From the NCBI RefSeq assembly GCF_023715645.1, contig NZ_JAMBOP010000037.1, positions 1 to 43,797 of the forward strand: a stretch of DNA of 43,797 nt, read 5' to 3'. The translations under genes and the position numbers were made by a program. Shown here piece after piece: positions 1-7,292 of this stretch; position 1 is the first letter of the stretch; each line of letters starts with the position of its first letter. Origin of the DNA: Bacillus cytotoxicus. GTDB taxonomy: Bacteria; Bacillota; Bacilli; Bacillales; Bacillaceae_G. Under the pieces are notes generated by a model that searched no databases, was not told the origin of the DNA, and was given only the letters and a program-made list of their open reading frames with translations.

Positions 1-60
1 GCCTTTGAGGTCTGGCCAGTAGAAGTAGTACATATGGCGAACCGTTCAGTAGCCCTTTAG
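1..60 (+). CDS. possible 3' end of a protein gene (partial)
   Basis: Frame 1 is open from the window edge to a TAG at 58-60 and would encode a 19-residue tail ending HMANRSVAL. A strong terminator follows 36 bases later, which fits the end of a transcription unit. The other two forward frames are closed early. Nineteen codons are too few to identify a family, and this could instead be untranslated RNA. Confidence 0.25.
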   Translation, partial: AFEVWPVEVVHMANRSVAL

Positions 61-95
61 GGTTTGGTCAGTAACAAAGGCTTCCAGCCGCAGAG

Positions 96-125
96 AAAAC
101 CACCCGTTATCACGGGTGGTTTTTA
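96..125 (+). terminator. Rho-independent terminator
   Basis: AAAACCACCCG at 96-106 pairs perfectly with CGGGTGGTTTT at 113-123 around a 6-base loop, followed by T residues. It ends whatever unit enters from the left edge. Confidence 0.85.
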
Positions 126-205
126 TTGTATTGTCGAAGAAAGCGTTATTACCTAAAAAGATGTTATAAAATTGAAGATTATATGTAAGATTGGAGAATT
201 ATCGC

Positions 206-266
206 ACTTTTTCAACGTTTTTGTTGAAAAAGTCCCTTTGATAAAAGTGTGTATTTTTGTTAGAAT
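206..266 (+). promoter_or_regulatory. hairpin plus sigma-A promoter upstream of the 349 gene
   Basis: An 11-bp perfect inverted repeat (ACTTTTTCAAC at 206-216 and its complement at 223-233) lies just upstream of a good sigma-A promoter: TTGATA at 238-243, a 17-base spacer, TAGAAT at 261-266. The repeat could be an operator or a weak stop for upstream transcription; its role is inferred only from position. Confidence 0.55.
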
Positions 267-348
267 TTTATTGAAATTAAAGTGGGTGAGAAGCAAGAAT
301 GTCAATTTTTCATATATATGTGAGGAAATGAACAAGGGGATGAAAAAG

Positions 349-573
349 ATGGGCTATAAACGTTGCAGGATGGTGTATCATTTAGAAAATGGTGATATGA
401 TTAAAGATATTAAAGAATTTTATTACCAAGATACAGAAAAGATGTTAGAGAGAGTGAAACATCACGTATTAGATAATAAGAGTGTTACTGCAATTGATTG
501 TAAAGGAACACTGATTCCAATCGCTTGTCATGACATTGTGAAAGTCGAGTTAGATCATTTACAAGAAAGTTAG
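349..573 (+). CDS. small conserved-looking hypothetical protein (74 aa)
   Basis: I do not recognise this family. The reading frame stays open upstream, but the ATG at 349 is the best start because AAGGGG at 334-339 sits 9 bases before it; ATGs at 328 and 340 have poorer spacing. The product is soluble, mixed alpha/beta in look and mildly acidic, with a central stretch rich in E, K and H, two cysteines near the N-terminus and middle, and no membrane segment. It is read from the promoter at 238-266. The next gene begins 59 bases downstream in the same direction and may share the transcript. Confidence 0.6.
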   Translation: MGYKRCRMVYHLENGDMIKDIKEFYYQDTEKMLERVKHHVLDNKSVTAIDCKGTLIPIACHDIVKVELDHLQES

Positions 574-631
574 TCTTGAGTCATAAGGGATAATTCGTTA
601 CAATAAATGAGTAATTAGAGAGGAGTTCATT

Positions 632-823
632 ATGGGCAGTAAAAGACATTTCTATATGTTTATTGTTGCATTTTTACTTGTTGCAGCATTAACGGTGTAT
701 TTAATTATTGATAGCCATTGGTATAACACAGTACATCCAGCATTTCTTATTTTTATGTACGTTGGAATTGCGATTGTGAGCTTTGGTATGAGAGATGAGA
801 TGTTAAATCGCTTTGAGAAGTGA
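632..823 (+). CDS. small two-helix membrane protein (63 aa)
   Basis: Hypothetical protein with two predicted membrane helices (about residues 8-27 and 35-53) and a charged C-terminal tail ending RFEK. GAGAGGAG lies a good distance before the ATG. A clear terminator follows 11 bases after the stop, so this is the last gene of its unit. The family is unknown to me. With so little outside the membrane, a subunit or small regulatory role is possible, but nothing in the sequence decides it. Confidence 0.65.
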   Translation: MGSKRHFYMFIVAFLLVAALTVYLIIDSHWYNTVHPAFLIFMYVGIAIVSFGMRDEMLNRFEK

Positions 824-833
824 TACATATATG

Positions 834-866
834 AAAGACCAACAGGAAATTGTTGGTCTTTTTTTG
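834..866 (+). terminator. Rho-independent terminator
   Basis: AAAGACCAACA (834-844) pairs with TGTTGGTCTTT (851-861), followed by a T-run. It separates the small membrane gene from the regulated ABC cluster. Confidence 0.9.
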
Positions 867-885
867 TTGCCAAAAATAGAGAAGT

Positions 886-926
886 GTGTATATACTGTAT
901 ATGTAAGATATGTACAGTATATACAC
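886..926 (+). promoter_or_regulatory. operator: perfect 14-bp inverted repeat before the GntR gene
   Basis: GTGTATATACTGTA at 886-899 is repeated as its exact complement at 913-926 with a 13-base gap. It ends 2 bases before the GTGGAGGG ribosome site of the GntR/YtrA-type gene. YtrA-type repressors usually bind such dyads at their own promoter, so autoregulation of the ABC cluster is the natural inference. An ATG at 910 falls inside the dyad, an argument against that start. Confidence 0.8.
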
Positions 927-939
927 CGTGGAGGGAAAT

Positions 940-1314
940 ATGAATATTATTATTTCAAACTCTTCACCAGATCCTATTTATGAGCAGATTAGTAAGCAGC
1001 TTCGGCAGCTTATTTTAAATGGTGATGTAAAAGGTGGAGAGCAATTACCGTCTATCCGTAGTTTAGCGAAGGAATTACAAATTAGTGTCATTACGACGAA
1101 AAGGGCGTATGAAGAGCTTGAAAAAGAAGGGTATATAGAGACAGTCGCTGGAAAAGGGACGTATGTTTCTGTGCAAAATAATGAGCTCATACGAGAACAA
1201 AGGTTGCGATTGTTAGAAAGTAAAGCTGAAGAAGTAGTAAATGAAAGTAAACTTCTCCAGCTGTCTCTTGAAGAGTTGCAGCATATGATTGCGTTTCTAT
1301 ATAAGGGGGAATAA
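940..1314 (+). CDS. GntR-family (YtrA subfamily) transcriptional repressor
   Basis: A 124-residue regulator: an N-terminal winged helix of the GntR type (about residues 10-80, with PIYEQISKQLRQLI, LPSIRSLAKEL and the VAGKGTYV wing) and a short helical tail for dimerisation. The length is typical of the YtrA subfamily, which lacks a large effector domain and usually controls an adjacent ABC transporter. The ATG at 940 is preferred because GTGGAGGG is correctly spaced and the operator lies directly upstream. The ATPase gene starts 5 bases after the stop, so the regulator heads the operon. PmtR and YtrA are the closest functional models; the inducer is unknown. Confidence 0.9.
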   Translation: MNIIISNSSPDPIYEQISKQLRQLILNGDVKGGEQLPSIRSLAKELQISVITTKRAYEELEKEGYIETVAGKGTYVSVQNNELIREQRLRLLESKAEEVVNESKLLQLSLEELQHMIAFLYKGE

Positions 1315-1319
1315 GACAC

Positions 1320-2192
1320 ATGCTAGAATTAAAAAATGTTTGTAAAGATTATCAAGGTTTTTCAGTCCGAAATGTAAATTTTAAACTGCCACGCGGATAT
1401 ATTATGGGGTTTATTGGACCAAATGGATCAGGAAAAAGTACGACAATTAAAATGATAATGAATTTAGTGAAACGAAATAGTGGTGAAATTCATATTTTTG
1501 GTAAGGACAATCAAAAATATGAAAAAGAAGTAAAACAAAATATCGGCTTTGTATATGACGAAAATCATTATTATGAAGATTTAACATGTGAACAAATGAA
1601 GCGTATTATTGCGCCTTTTTATAAAAAGTGGGATGAAGCACAATACCAATCATACATGGAGCGATTACAAGTTCCGAAACATAAAAAGATTAAACAGTTA
1701 TCAAAAGGAATGAAAATGAAATATGCCATCGTTATGGCGTTGTCACATCATGCTGAGTTAATCATTATGGATGAACCAACAGCAGGATTAGATCCGGTTG
1801 TCCGGAGTGAGTTGCTTGATATATTGCAAGAGATAGTAATGGAAGAGGAAATATCCGTGTTATTTTCTACACACATTACAACGGATTTAGAAAGCATTGC
1901 TGATTATATTACATTTATAAATGAAGGTGAAATCGTCTTTACTGGAGAGAAAGACGAACTACTGGAGAATTACATAATCGTAAAAGGAAGCAATGACTTG
2001 TTAGACGTAGAAGGAAAAGAACTGTTTGTTGGTTTAAGAAAAAATAAATATGGGTTTGAAGGATTAGCGCGTGATAAACAGGCAGTTGTAGAATGGTTTG
2101 GGCAAGAAGTTGTACTGGAAAAGGCGACGCTTGATGATATTATCGTGTATACGGCGAAGGGGAGAAAGAGACATGCGTCTGCTTGTGTTTAA
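1320..2192 (+). CDS. ABC transporter ATP-binding protein (YtrB/PmtA-like)
   Basis: A 290-residue ATPase. Walker A GPNGSGKST is at 33-41, the signature LSKGM at 127-131, Walker B LIIMDEP at 147-153 with the D-loop just after, and an H-loop His in STHIT about 30 residues later. A C-terminal extension of about 80 residues is typical of export-type ATPases. It should power the two membrane proteins encoded next. Its last 20 bases overlap the first permease gene, suggesting coupled translation. Gene order (GntR, ATPase, permease) resembles YtrABC and the staphylococcal Pmt peptide exporter. Substrate unknown. Confidence 0.92.
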   Translation: MLELKNVCKDYQGFSVRNVNFKLPRGYIMGFIGPNGSGKSTTIKMIMNLVKRNSGEIHIFGKDNQKYEKEVKQNIGFVYDENHYYEDLTCEQMKRIIAPFYKKWDEAQYQSYMERLQVPKHKKIKQLSKGMKMKYAIVMALSHHAELIIMDEPTAGLDPVVRSELLDILQEIVMEEEISVLFSTHITTDLESIADYITFINEGEIVFTGEKDELLENYIIVKGSNDLLDVEGKELFVGLRKNKYGFEGLARDKQAVVEWFGQEVVLEKATLDDIIVYTAKGRKRHASACV

Positions 2193-2844
2193 AGATTTGT
2201 ATTTTCTGCGTTCCATGTGGGTATTTTGTTTAGTTCTTTCGGCTTTAATGTTTATAACGAATCCATCTGATTCAAGCGTTTTTTCTGTAAACTGCTTACT
2301 ATCAGTAGTCGTATCTCTTATGTTGTCTGTTGCAACGGATGAAAAGAATGGTAGTGAAAAAATCATTGCTAGTTTACCGATAGAACGAAGAGAAATTGTT
2401 ATAGTTAAATATATGGGTTTTATTATAGTTACGATTATAGCGATTGTATTAACAACAACGGTCGTTTGGATAATGAGAGGAATGACTGTAATTGAAGACA
2501 TTCGTGTATATCATCCTTATTTTTATATTGAACTCAAGTGGTATACAGTGCTAAGAGGTATTATAACTCCTTTTATATACACCGCATTATTCTTGCCTGT
2601 TTATTATGGAACTGAGTCTAAAATCATCCGAGGTATATGTGCAATGGGACTAATTATACCAACTACGCTTATACCGTTATTTGTTATAGATGGAGGAGGA
2701 AATCGTGCGGAGGCTTCATTTAGTGATTGGATTATAAATCTGTCACATGTAGGCATATGCATAGTGGGGTTAGTCGGATTGGCAGTTATGTATATTGCTT
2801 CTACGTTTATTGCAATTAAATTATATGAAAAAAGAGATATATAA
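2173..2844 (+). CDS. ABC-2 type permease subunit (first of two)
   Basis: A 223-residue integral membrane protein with about six predicted helices. The ATG at 2173 has AAGGGGAGA before it and lies inside the end of the ATPase gene. The N-terminal half contains the pattern ATDEKNGSEKIIASLPIERREIVIVKY, split here as DEKNGSEK...LPIERREIVIVKY, a soluble loop characteristic of the ABC2_membrane_5 type of permease found in PSM exporters and YtrC/D-like systems. The next gene encodes a related permease with the same loop, so the pore is probably a heterodimer. Substrate cannot be read from sequence. Confidence 0.85.
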   Translation: MRLLVFKDLYFLRSMWVFCLVLSALMFITNPSDSSVFSVNCLLSVVVSLMLSVATDEKNGSEKIIASLPIERREIVIVKYMGFIIVTIIAIVLTTTVVWIMRGMTVIEDIRVYHPYFYIELKWYTVLRGIITPFIYTALFLPVYYGTESKIIRGICAMGLIIPTTLIPLFVIDGGGNRAEASFSDWIINLSHVGICIVGLVGLAVMYIASTFIAIKLYEKRDI

Positions 2845-2859
2845 AGGAGAGAAGGGATC

Positions 2860-3492
2860 ATGCAACAGTTAGTTTGGAAGGATTTTTTATTACAACGAAA
2901 AGTTTTTTTTCTTTATCTTATATTTCCAATTTATTATACATTAAAACAATCCGTTGACCCGTTTCAGATTGCGGTTATTAGTTTTCTTACTTGTAGTCCA
3001 TTGATATTTGGATCATTACAAGTTGAAGATAAAAATGAAACAGATAAATTATTAATTAGTTTTCCATTTTTCAGAAAAGATATTGTCATAGCGAAATATA
3101 TATCGACAATTCTCTTTATTGGATGCGGGATAATTACCACTTTAATCATTGCTATTTTACCTAAATTTTTGTTAGGTAAAACGATAAATATTCCATGGTA
3201 TGCAATTTTTATAGGTGTTTTTCTCTCAGCTCTTTATGCGATTATGCTACTTCCTTTGAAGTATGGAAGTAGTAAGCAAATAGTTAATATTTTTAATGTG
3301 GTTTCTATATTTCCACTAATAGGGTTGTTGGGATTTATGTGTAATGTTTTAGGTGAGGAAAGGCTCATGTTAATGTTTTTTCACTCTTCAAATCTTATGT
3401 TTATCATAAGTATGTTAAGTATTGGAGTATGTATCGCGTATTTTGTTTCTATGCTTTTTTCTATTTCGGTTTTTCAAGGTAGGGAATTTTAA
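2860..3492 (+). CDS. ABC-2 type permease subunit (second of two)
   Basis: A 210-residue permease homologous to the preceding one: the same order of helices and the matching loop EDKNETDKLLISFPFFRKD followed by IVIAKY. An AAAGGAGAGAAGGG ribosome site precedes the ATG, 15 bases after the previous stop. Together with the ATPase at 1320 it completes one transporter. No terminator is visible after it, so read-through towards the second ATPase pair is possible, although a promoter-like TATAAT lies in the 282-base gap that follows. Confidence 0.85.
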   Translation: MQQLVWKDFLLQRKVFFLYLIFPIYYTLKQSVDPFQIAVISFLTCSPLIFGSLQVEDKNETDKLLISFPFFRKDIVIAKYISTILFIGCGIITTLIIAILPKFLLGKTINIPWYAIFIGVFLSALYAIMLLPLKYGSSKQIVNIFNVVSIFPLIGLLGFMCNVLGEERLMLMFFHSSNLMFIISMLSIGVCIAYFVSMLFSISVFQGREF

Positions 3493-3544
3493 AAGAGTAA
3501 GCTGAAGATGAATAAGGAAAAGTGTTATTTTTCTCCGTTTTCAG

Positions 3545-3550
3545 TATAAT
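3545..3550 (+). promoter_or_regulatory. candidate -10 element (TATAAT) in the gap between ABC modules
   Basis: TATAAT at 3545-3550 lies 33 bases before a 32-codon ORF and upstream of the second ATPase. The -35 region (GTGTTA at 17 bases) is weak, so an activator or read-through from the first operon may be involved. Confidence 0.35.
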
Positions 3551-3582
3551 ACATTAATTTTCGCTAGAAATTGTAGGAGAAG

Positions 3583-3681
3583 ATGGGGAATTCTATAACC
3601 TTTAATAAATATTTAGAGTTAATGAATAGACAAGGTTATTTTAAAATACCTTTTGACAGACTACGGACTGAATGTGTTTAG
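3583..3681 (+). CDS. small ORF (32 aa) between two ABC exporter modules
   Basis: ATG at 3583 is preceded by TAGGAGA at good spacing and by a TATAAT box 33 bases upstream. The frame runs to TAG at 3679-3681. The peptide begins MGNSITFNKYLELMNRQG and ends RTECV; it is basic and amphipathic in places, with no signal peptide. It may be a real peptide, a leader, or a gene remnant. Evidence is limited to the ribosome site and position between two exporters. Confidence 0.35.
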   Translation: MGNSITFNKYLELMNRQGYFKIPFDRLRTECV

Positions 3682-3774
3682 TTTATGCTACGAATGATTG
3701 CTAATCTTTTTATTAGTATTAATGACATTTGACTATGTTGATAAAAAATTAGAGGTCTAAGGGAGGAAGAAGTA

Positions 3775-4677
3775 TTGGGGAATGTGGTAGTGGAATTAGA
3801 AAATGTTCATAAAAAAATAGGTAGTGCTGAAATTATTCGTGAGCTTTCATTTGAAGTGCGGGAAGGAGAAGTATACGGCTTTTGGGGACCAAACGGGAGC
3901 GGGAAGACGACGACAATTCGGATGATGACAGGGTTGATTTCGGTAACAGAAGGCGATATTACAATTTGTGGTCACAGTATACGTACTGAGCGTGAAAAAG
4001 CGCTAGAGTATATTGGAGCGATTGTAGAGAACCCGGAACTATATGAATATATGACAGGAATGCAAAATTTAAAGCATTTTGCCAATATGGCTGTTACATC
4101 AATTCGTAAAGAACGAATTGATGAAATTGTAAAGCTTGTGGAATTAGAACATGCGATTCATAAAAAGGTAAAAACATACTCACTTGGTATGAAACAACGT
4201 TTAGGGATTGCACAAGCACTACTACATAATCCGAAAATTTTAATTTTAGATGAGCCGACAAATGGTTTGGATCCAGCAGGAATTCGTCAAATTCGCGTTT
4301 ACTTACAGCGTTTAGCAAAAGAAGAAAACATTGCAGTTATTGTATCCAGTCACTTATTAAGTGAAATTGAGTTGATGTGTGATCGTGTCGTTATTATTAA
4401 GGATGGCCAATTTGTACAAGAGTATAGTTTACGTGAACAGGTAAATAGCGACGATCAGATTGTAGTAGCGATTGAAGTGGATCAAGTAGAGAAAGCGGAT
4501 GAGCTGATAAAAGGAACCGTACAAGAAGAGAAAATTATGGTACCTGTTATGAAAGAAGAAATTCCGCAGCTTGTGAAAAAATTAGTGCATGCCGATATTC
4601 GCGTGTACAGTGTAACAGTTCAAAATAAATCATTAGAAGATGAATTTTTAGCAATCACAGGGGGAGTGAAAGCATAA
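3775..4677 (+). CDS. ABC transporter ATP-binding protein (BcrA-like)
   Basis: A 300-residue ATPase with Walker A GPNGSGKTT at 38-46, a YSLGMKQRL signature around residue 137, Walker B LILDEPTNGLD around 157-167, and SSHLL carrying the H-loop His. The roughly 90-residue C-terminal domain is typical of the BcrA/bacitracin-resistance and lantibiotic-immunity group. The start is TTG at 3775, with GGGAGGA 7 bases upstream. The stop and the permease start overlap as TAATG, so the two proteins are made together. Likely role: export or self-protection against a peptide or lipid-active compound, inferred from family only. Confidence 0.9.
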   Translation: MGNVVVELENVHKKIGSAEIIRELSFEVREGEVYGFWGPNGSGKTTTIRMMTGLISVTEGDITICGHSIRTEREKALEYIGAIVENPELYEYMTGMQNLKHFANMAVTSIRKERIDEIVKLVELEHAIHKKVKTYSLGMKQRLGIAQALLHNPKILILDEPTNGLDPAGIRQIRVYLQRLAKEENIAVIVSSHLLSEIELMCDRVVIIKDGQFVQEYSLREQVNSDDQIVVAIEVDQVEKADELIKGTVQEEKIMVPVMKEEIPQLVKKLVHADIRVYSVTVQNKSLEDEFLAITGGVKA

Positions 4678-5450
4678 TGCTGAAATTAATTCAAAATGAA
4701 TTTTTAAAGTTACATGCGAAAAAGAGTATGTATATTTTATTAGCAGTCCTAGCAATATTAGAAATCGCAGGGGTAGCTATTATAAAATGGGCTCTTCCTG
4801 AAATGAAAATGGAAGGATTTATTATGTTTGCAGAGCAAACTATTGGATTGATTGCGAAATTTGCGACGGTTTTTGGAATTACGTTAGCATCTCGCACAAT
4901 TACAGAAGAATTTCAAAAGGGGACAATTAAACAATTATTAATTCGTCCAAGAAAGCGCATTACAATATTATTTTCGAAGTATATTACAGTTCTTTTAGCT
5001 ACCATTTTTGTGTGTATTACTTCTTTACTTACAGCGATATTAATTGGTTTTATTGCCTTTGGAGGAGGCGTTGGAGAAGTAACTTTTGCGATTTTGTTAA
5101 AAAGTTTTGGGTATAATATGTTACCGACATTATTTTATCCAACAGTTGCATTGGTATTAGCTAATATTTTTAGAAAATCAATTTTACCGCTAGTTATTAC
5201 ACTCTTCTTCTTTTTTCTAGAAGGAACGTTCGGAATATTAGTATTCCAATTTGCCCAAGGGGTAGCAAAATATGTTGTAATGTTTCATCTGAATTTAAAT
5301 GTGTATGATAGTAATGAATTTCTCAATCAAGGAGCAAAACCAATGTTTTCAGAGTTTACATTTACAACTTCATTGTTATTTGTGTTAGCTCATTTTGTCG
5401 TTTTACTCGTTATTTCAAGTGCATTGTTTCAAAAGCGTGATGTTTTGTAA
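4677..5450 (+). CDS. ABC-2 type permease (BcrB-like)
   Basis: A 257-residue membrane protein with six predicted helices. It starts IQNEFLKLHAKKSMYILL, the usual cytoplasmic N-terminus of BcrB-type permeases, and carries ITEEFQKGTIKQLLIRPRKR between helices 2 and 3, a conserved coupling region. It partners the ATPase encoded immediately upstream by a one-base overlap. A bidirectional hairpin 20 bases after the stop ends the unit against the converging small gene on the other strand. Confidence 0.88.
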   Translation: MLKLIQNEFLKLHAKKSMYILLAVLAILEIAGVAIIKWALPEMKMEGFIMFAEQTIGLIAKFATVFGITLASRTITEEFQKGTIKQLLIRPRKRITILFSKYITVLLATIFVCITSLLTAILIGFIAFGGGVGEVTFAILLKSFGYNMLPTLFYPTVALVLANIFRKSILPLVITLFFFFLEGTFGILVFQFAQGVAKYVVMFHLNLNVYDSNEFLNQGAKPMFSEFTFTTSLLFVLAHFVVLLVISSALFQKRDVL

Positions 5451-5469
5451 AAGAAAATCGTTCGTTAAA

Positions 5470-5496
5470 GAAGGTGTCTCATTACGAGACACCTTC
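5470..5496. terminator. bidirectional terminator between convergent units
   Basis: GAAGGTGTCTC (5470-5480) pairs with GAGACACCTTC (5486-5496) around ATTAC. It follows the BcrB-like permease on the plus strand and comes directly after the stop of the 52-codon gene on the minus strand, with CTTT downstream on that side. Confidence 0.75.
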
Positions 5497-5497
5497 T

Positions 5498-5656
5498 TCA
5501 ATGCACCAAACTATGCATAACAATTTTATAAACAGACACCACACTCGGCGAGTATACAGGCACGTTATATGTATGTAAGACGAAACTAAAAAACAAAGCA
5601 AACACAATAAAGACGAAAAATAACAGTAAAATCTGTTTGTGGACAGAAGTTTGCAT
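5498..5656 (-). CDS. small single-helix membrane protein (52 aa)
   Basis: ATG at 5656 (minus strand) is preceded by AAAGGAGCTGAT, a strong ribosome site. The frame runs to TGA at 5498-5500, immediately followed by a terminator. The product starts MQTSVHKQ, has one strongly hydrophobic segment (about residues 9-27) and a short external-looking tail ending MHSLVH. I do not recognise a family. Ribosome site plus terminator make it a probable real gene rather than a chance frame. Confidence 0.5.
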   Translation of the reverse strand: MQTSVHKQILLLFFVFIVFALFFSFVLHTYNVPVYSPSVVSVYKIVMHSLVH

Positions 5657-5703
5657 ATCATCAGCTCCTTTTTTCGTAGTATGTCCAAAGGAGGAAATGA
5701 TAT

Positions 5704-5742
5704 GAAAAAAAGACAGTTACTTCTTGTCTGAAGAACTGTCTT
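5704..5742 (-). terminator. terminator overlapping the end of the 5717 gene
   Basis: Reading the minus strand, AAGACAGTT (5742-5734) pairs with AACTGTCTT (5718-5710), followed by a T-run. The upstream arm lies within the last nine codons of the small membrane gene, so the terminator is part of the coding end. Confidence 0.8.
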
Positions 5743-5974
5743 TTGAAAAGAGCTTTTTCCAAAGTTTTGCAGTGCACCAAATGATAATAATCCCAATAGA
5801 GGCGATAATGGACCACATAACAGAAGCGACCTCAAGAGCCATGTTAGGAAGAAACATAAGGATTGCAAATGCTTTATGAAATAGCCATTCTGCAATATGG
5901 AATATAGATTGTAATAAGAATACAAGAGCAATTATGATTCCTGTCATAATTTGTGTTACTCTTTTTTTCCACAC
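5717..5974 (-). CDS. small membrane protein downstream of the SMR pair (85 aa)
   Basis: A short protein with a basic start (VWKKRVTQ), two long hydrophobic segments (about residues 9-27 and 40-70) and a serine/lysine-rich tail. GTG at 5974 is chosen because GAGGTG lies 6 bases upstream; GTG at 5983 would place that ribosome site inside the gene. It begins 13 bases after the stop of the second SMR gene and ends in a terminator, so it is probably the third gene of the exporter operon. Function not recognised; it is not an SMR protein. Confidence 0.6.
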   Translation of the reverse strand: MWKKRVTQIMTGIIIALVFLLQSIFHIAEWLFHKAFAILMFLPNMALEVASVMWSIIASIGIIIIWCTAKLWKKLFSKDSSSDKK

Positions 5975-5987
5975 TGCATTCACCTCG

Positions 5988-6302
5988 TTAATTCATTAAT
6001 TTTAAACCAACTGCACCGAATAAGATACAACTTAAAAAGACAAGACGGCGCCAATCAGCGGATTCGCGGAAAATGAGAATGCCAAGTAGTGCACTTCCCG
6101 CAGTTCCAATTCCAGTCCAAATTGCGTAAGCTGTTCCCATTGGCAGTGTCTTCATTGCAAGGGATAAGAAGAAGAAACTGACTCCAAAGTTAGCGATTAA
6201 CATGAGTTTTGGTGTCCAGCTTTTTTTCTCAGTAGCTATCTTCATAAAGATAACACCGGTAACTTCACAAATACCAGCAATAATTAAATATACCCATGCC
6301 AT
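5988..6302 (-). CDS. ykkD: SMR-family multidrug/guanidinium exporter subunit (YkkD-like)
   Basis: A 104-residue four-helix small multidrug resistance protein. It has the conserved membrane glutamate in GICEVTGVIFMK and the TAYAIWTGIGTAG motif of helix 3. It resembles B. subtilis YkkD more than EmrE-type homodimers and lies next to a YkkC-like partner, as in paired SMR heterodimers that exchange guanidinium or quaternary cations for protons. ATG at 6302 is preferred over upstream codons because AGGAGGCC precedes it. The upstream gene stops one base before this start, so the subunits are translationally linked. Confidence 0.88.
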   Translation of the reverse strand: MAWVYLIIAGICEVTGVIFMKIATEKKSWTPKLMLIANFGVSFFFLSLAMKTLPMGTAYAIWTGIGTAGSALLGILIFRESADWRRLVFLSCILFGAVGLKLMN

Positions 6303-6303
6303 T

Positions 6304-6636
6304 TTATGCGGCCTCCTTCTGTTTTTGTTCACTTGTTACTCGTTTTAAACCAATAACACCTACGAAAATTAATCCGATAAATAAGATTTTTGTTATTGAA
6401 AAAGGTTCGCCAAATACAAAAATTTCTGTTAGGACAATACCTCCAGCTCCAATTCCTGTGAAAACCGCATATACAGTTCCAACAGGAAGCTTTGCGTAAG
6501 CTTTAAATAAAAGGAAAAAGCTAATAGCAATTGCAAGTGCTACACCCATCCATTCTAGTGGTGTTGTGGCATGCTTTAAGCCAATTACCCACACAATTTC
6601 AATGAGTCCTGCGATAACAACATAAATCCATTCCAT
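6304..6636 (-). CDS. ykkC: SMR-family exporter subunit (YkkC-like)
   Basis: A 110-residue SMR protein with four membrane helices. It has GLIEIVWVIGLKHA containing the essential glutamate, and LPVGTVYAVFTGIGAGG in helix 3, close to B. subtilis YkkC. A charged tail ends EQKQKEAA. It is the first of the two SMR genes and should form a heterodimer with the next product. Unlike B. subtilis ykkCD there is no room for a guanidine riboswitch: the gap to the upstream TetR gene is only 68 bases and holds an operator-like site instead. Confidence 0.88.
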   Translation of the reverse strand: MEWIYVVIAGLIEIVWVIGLKHATTPLEWMGVALAIAISFFLLFKAYAKLPVGTVYAVFTGIGAGGIVLTEIFVFGEPFSITKILFIGLIFVGVIGLKRVTSEQKQKEAA

Positions 6637-6650
6637 TATTTATTCTCCTT

Positions 6651-6665
6651 CCTACCAGTCGTTAG
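6651..6665 (-). promoter_or_regulatory. second TetR operator-like site, before the SMR genes
   Basis: CCTACCAGTCGTTAG (plus strand) closely matches CCTACCGTTCGTTAG upstream of the TetR gene, differing at two bases. It lies in the 68-base gap between tetR and the SMR pair, just upstream of their ribosome site, so the exporter may be repressed separately as well as through the tetR promoter. Confidence 0.55.
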
Positions 6666-6704
6666 GCCCGGGACGAGAAAATGACGTATTGCGTGTGCAA
6701 TCCG

Positions 6705-7280
6705 TCAGCTTGACAATCCGCGCCAAAATACTTTCCAAGATGCGTATAATCGATTTTCAAATGGTTGTATTCCAGCAAATAAAAACTCAACCATTAATCC
6801 GTCCATTAAACATAAATAAGCTGCAACAGCTTCTGTTACTTCAATGTTACAAAGTTCTTTCTGTTCTTGTGCCTGTTCAAATATAGGTACTAAAAGCTGT
6901 CCGATGCTTTCAATGTATGCATTTGCTTTTTCCATAATTTGCTCACGAAAGGCAAATGGTGGAAAAAACGAAGTGCGTAACCAAAACATTGCTTCAATAC
7001 TTTCTTGAAAGCGATGGCCATAATTTTTAAGAAGATGAAATAAAAAGTCTCCAAAGGGAGTTTCTTCTGACTTTTTCACATACTGTTTAAAGAATGCAAG
7101 ATCCTTTTGTAAAGATTCTTCTAAGCAAATAAAATAGAGCTCTTCTTTTCCTTTAAAGTGTGCATATATTGACGGTTTCTTAATGCCAACCTCTCCGGCA
7201 ATATTTGCTAGTGAAGTTCCTTCATAGCCATAGCGTGCAAAGTGTGAAAGTGCTACAGATTTAATACGGTTTGCTGTCAT
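6705..7280 (-). CDS. TetR/AcrR-family repressor of the SMR operon
   Basis: A 191-residue TetR-type regulator. The N-terminal helix-turn-helix covers roughly residues 5-50 (AGEVGIKKPSIYAHFKGKEELY is the recognition region, quoted in part: KKPSIYAHF). The C-terminal helical ligand domain matches the QacR/BetI-like group in general form. ATG at 7280 has AGGGG 6 bases upstream; ATG at 7286 directly abuts that site. It precedes the SMR pair on the same strand, and the same operator-like sequence occurs before both, pointing to drug- or cation-induced export. Inducer unknown. Confidence 0.88.
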   Translation of the reverse strand: MTANRIKSVALSHFARYGYEGTSLANIAGEVGIKKPSIYAHFKGKEELYFICLEESLQKDLAFFKQYVKKSEETPFGDFLFHLLKNYGHRFQESIEAMFWLRTSFFPPFAFREQIMEKANAYIESIGQLLVPIFEQAQEQKELCNIEVTEAVAAYLCLMDGLMVEFLFAGIQPFENRLYASWKVFWRGLSS

Positions 7281-7292
7281 ACTCATCCCCTA

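Noticed and set aside
1-95. 3' part of a structured RNA before the first terminator
   Set aside because: I could not match it to 6S, tmRNA, RNase P or a riboswitch; an open coding frame to position 60 is at least as likely.
910-939. Upstream ATG for the GntR gene
   Set aside because: It lies within the perfect inverted-repeat operator and lacks a ribosome site.
5520-5931. 149-codon minus-strand frame overlapping several small genes
   Set aside because: It conflicts with two genes that have ribosome sites and terminators, and its composition (many L, C, Y) is that of a shadow frame.
6637-6704. Guanidine-I (ykkC) riboswitch before the YkkC/YkkD-like genes
   Set aside because: The gap is 68 bases, too short, and no conserved riboswitch motifs are seen; an operator-like site is there instead.
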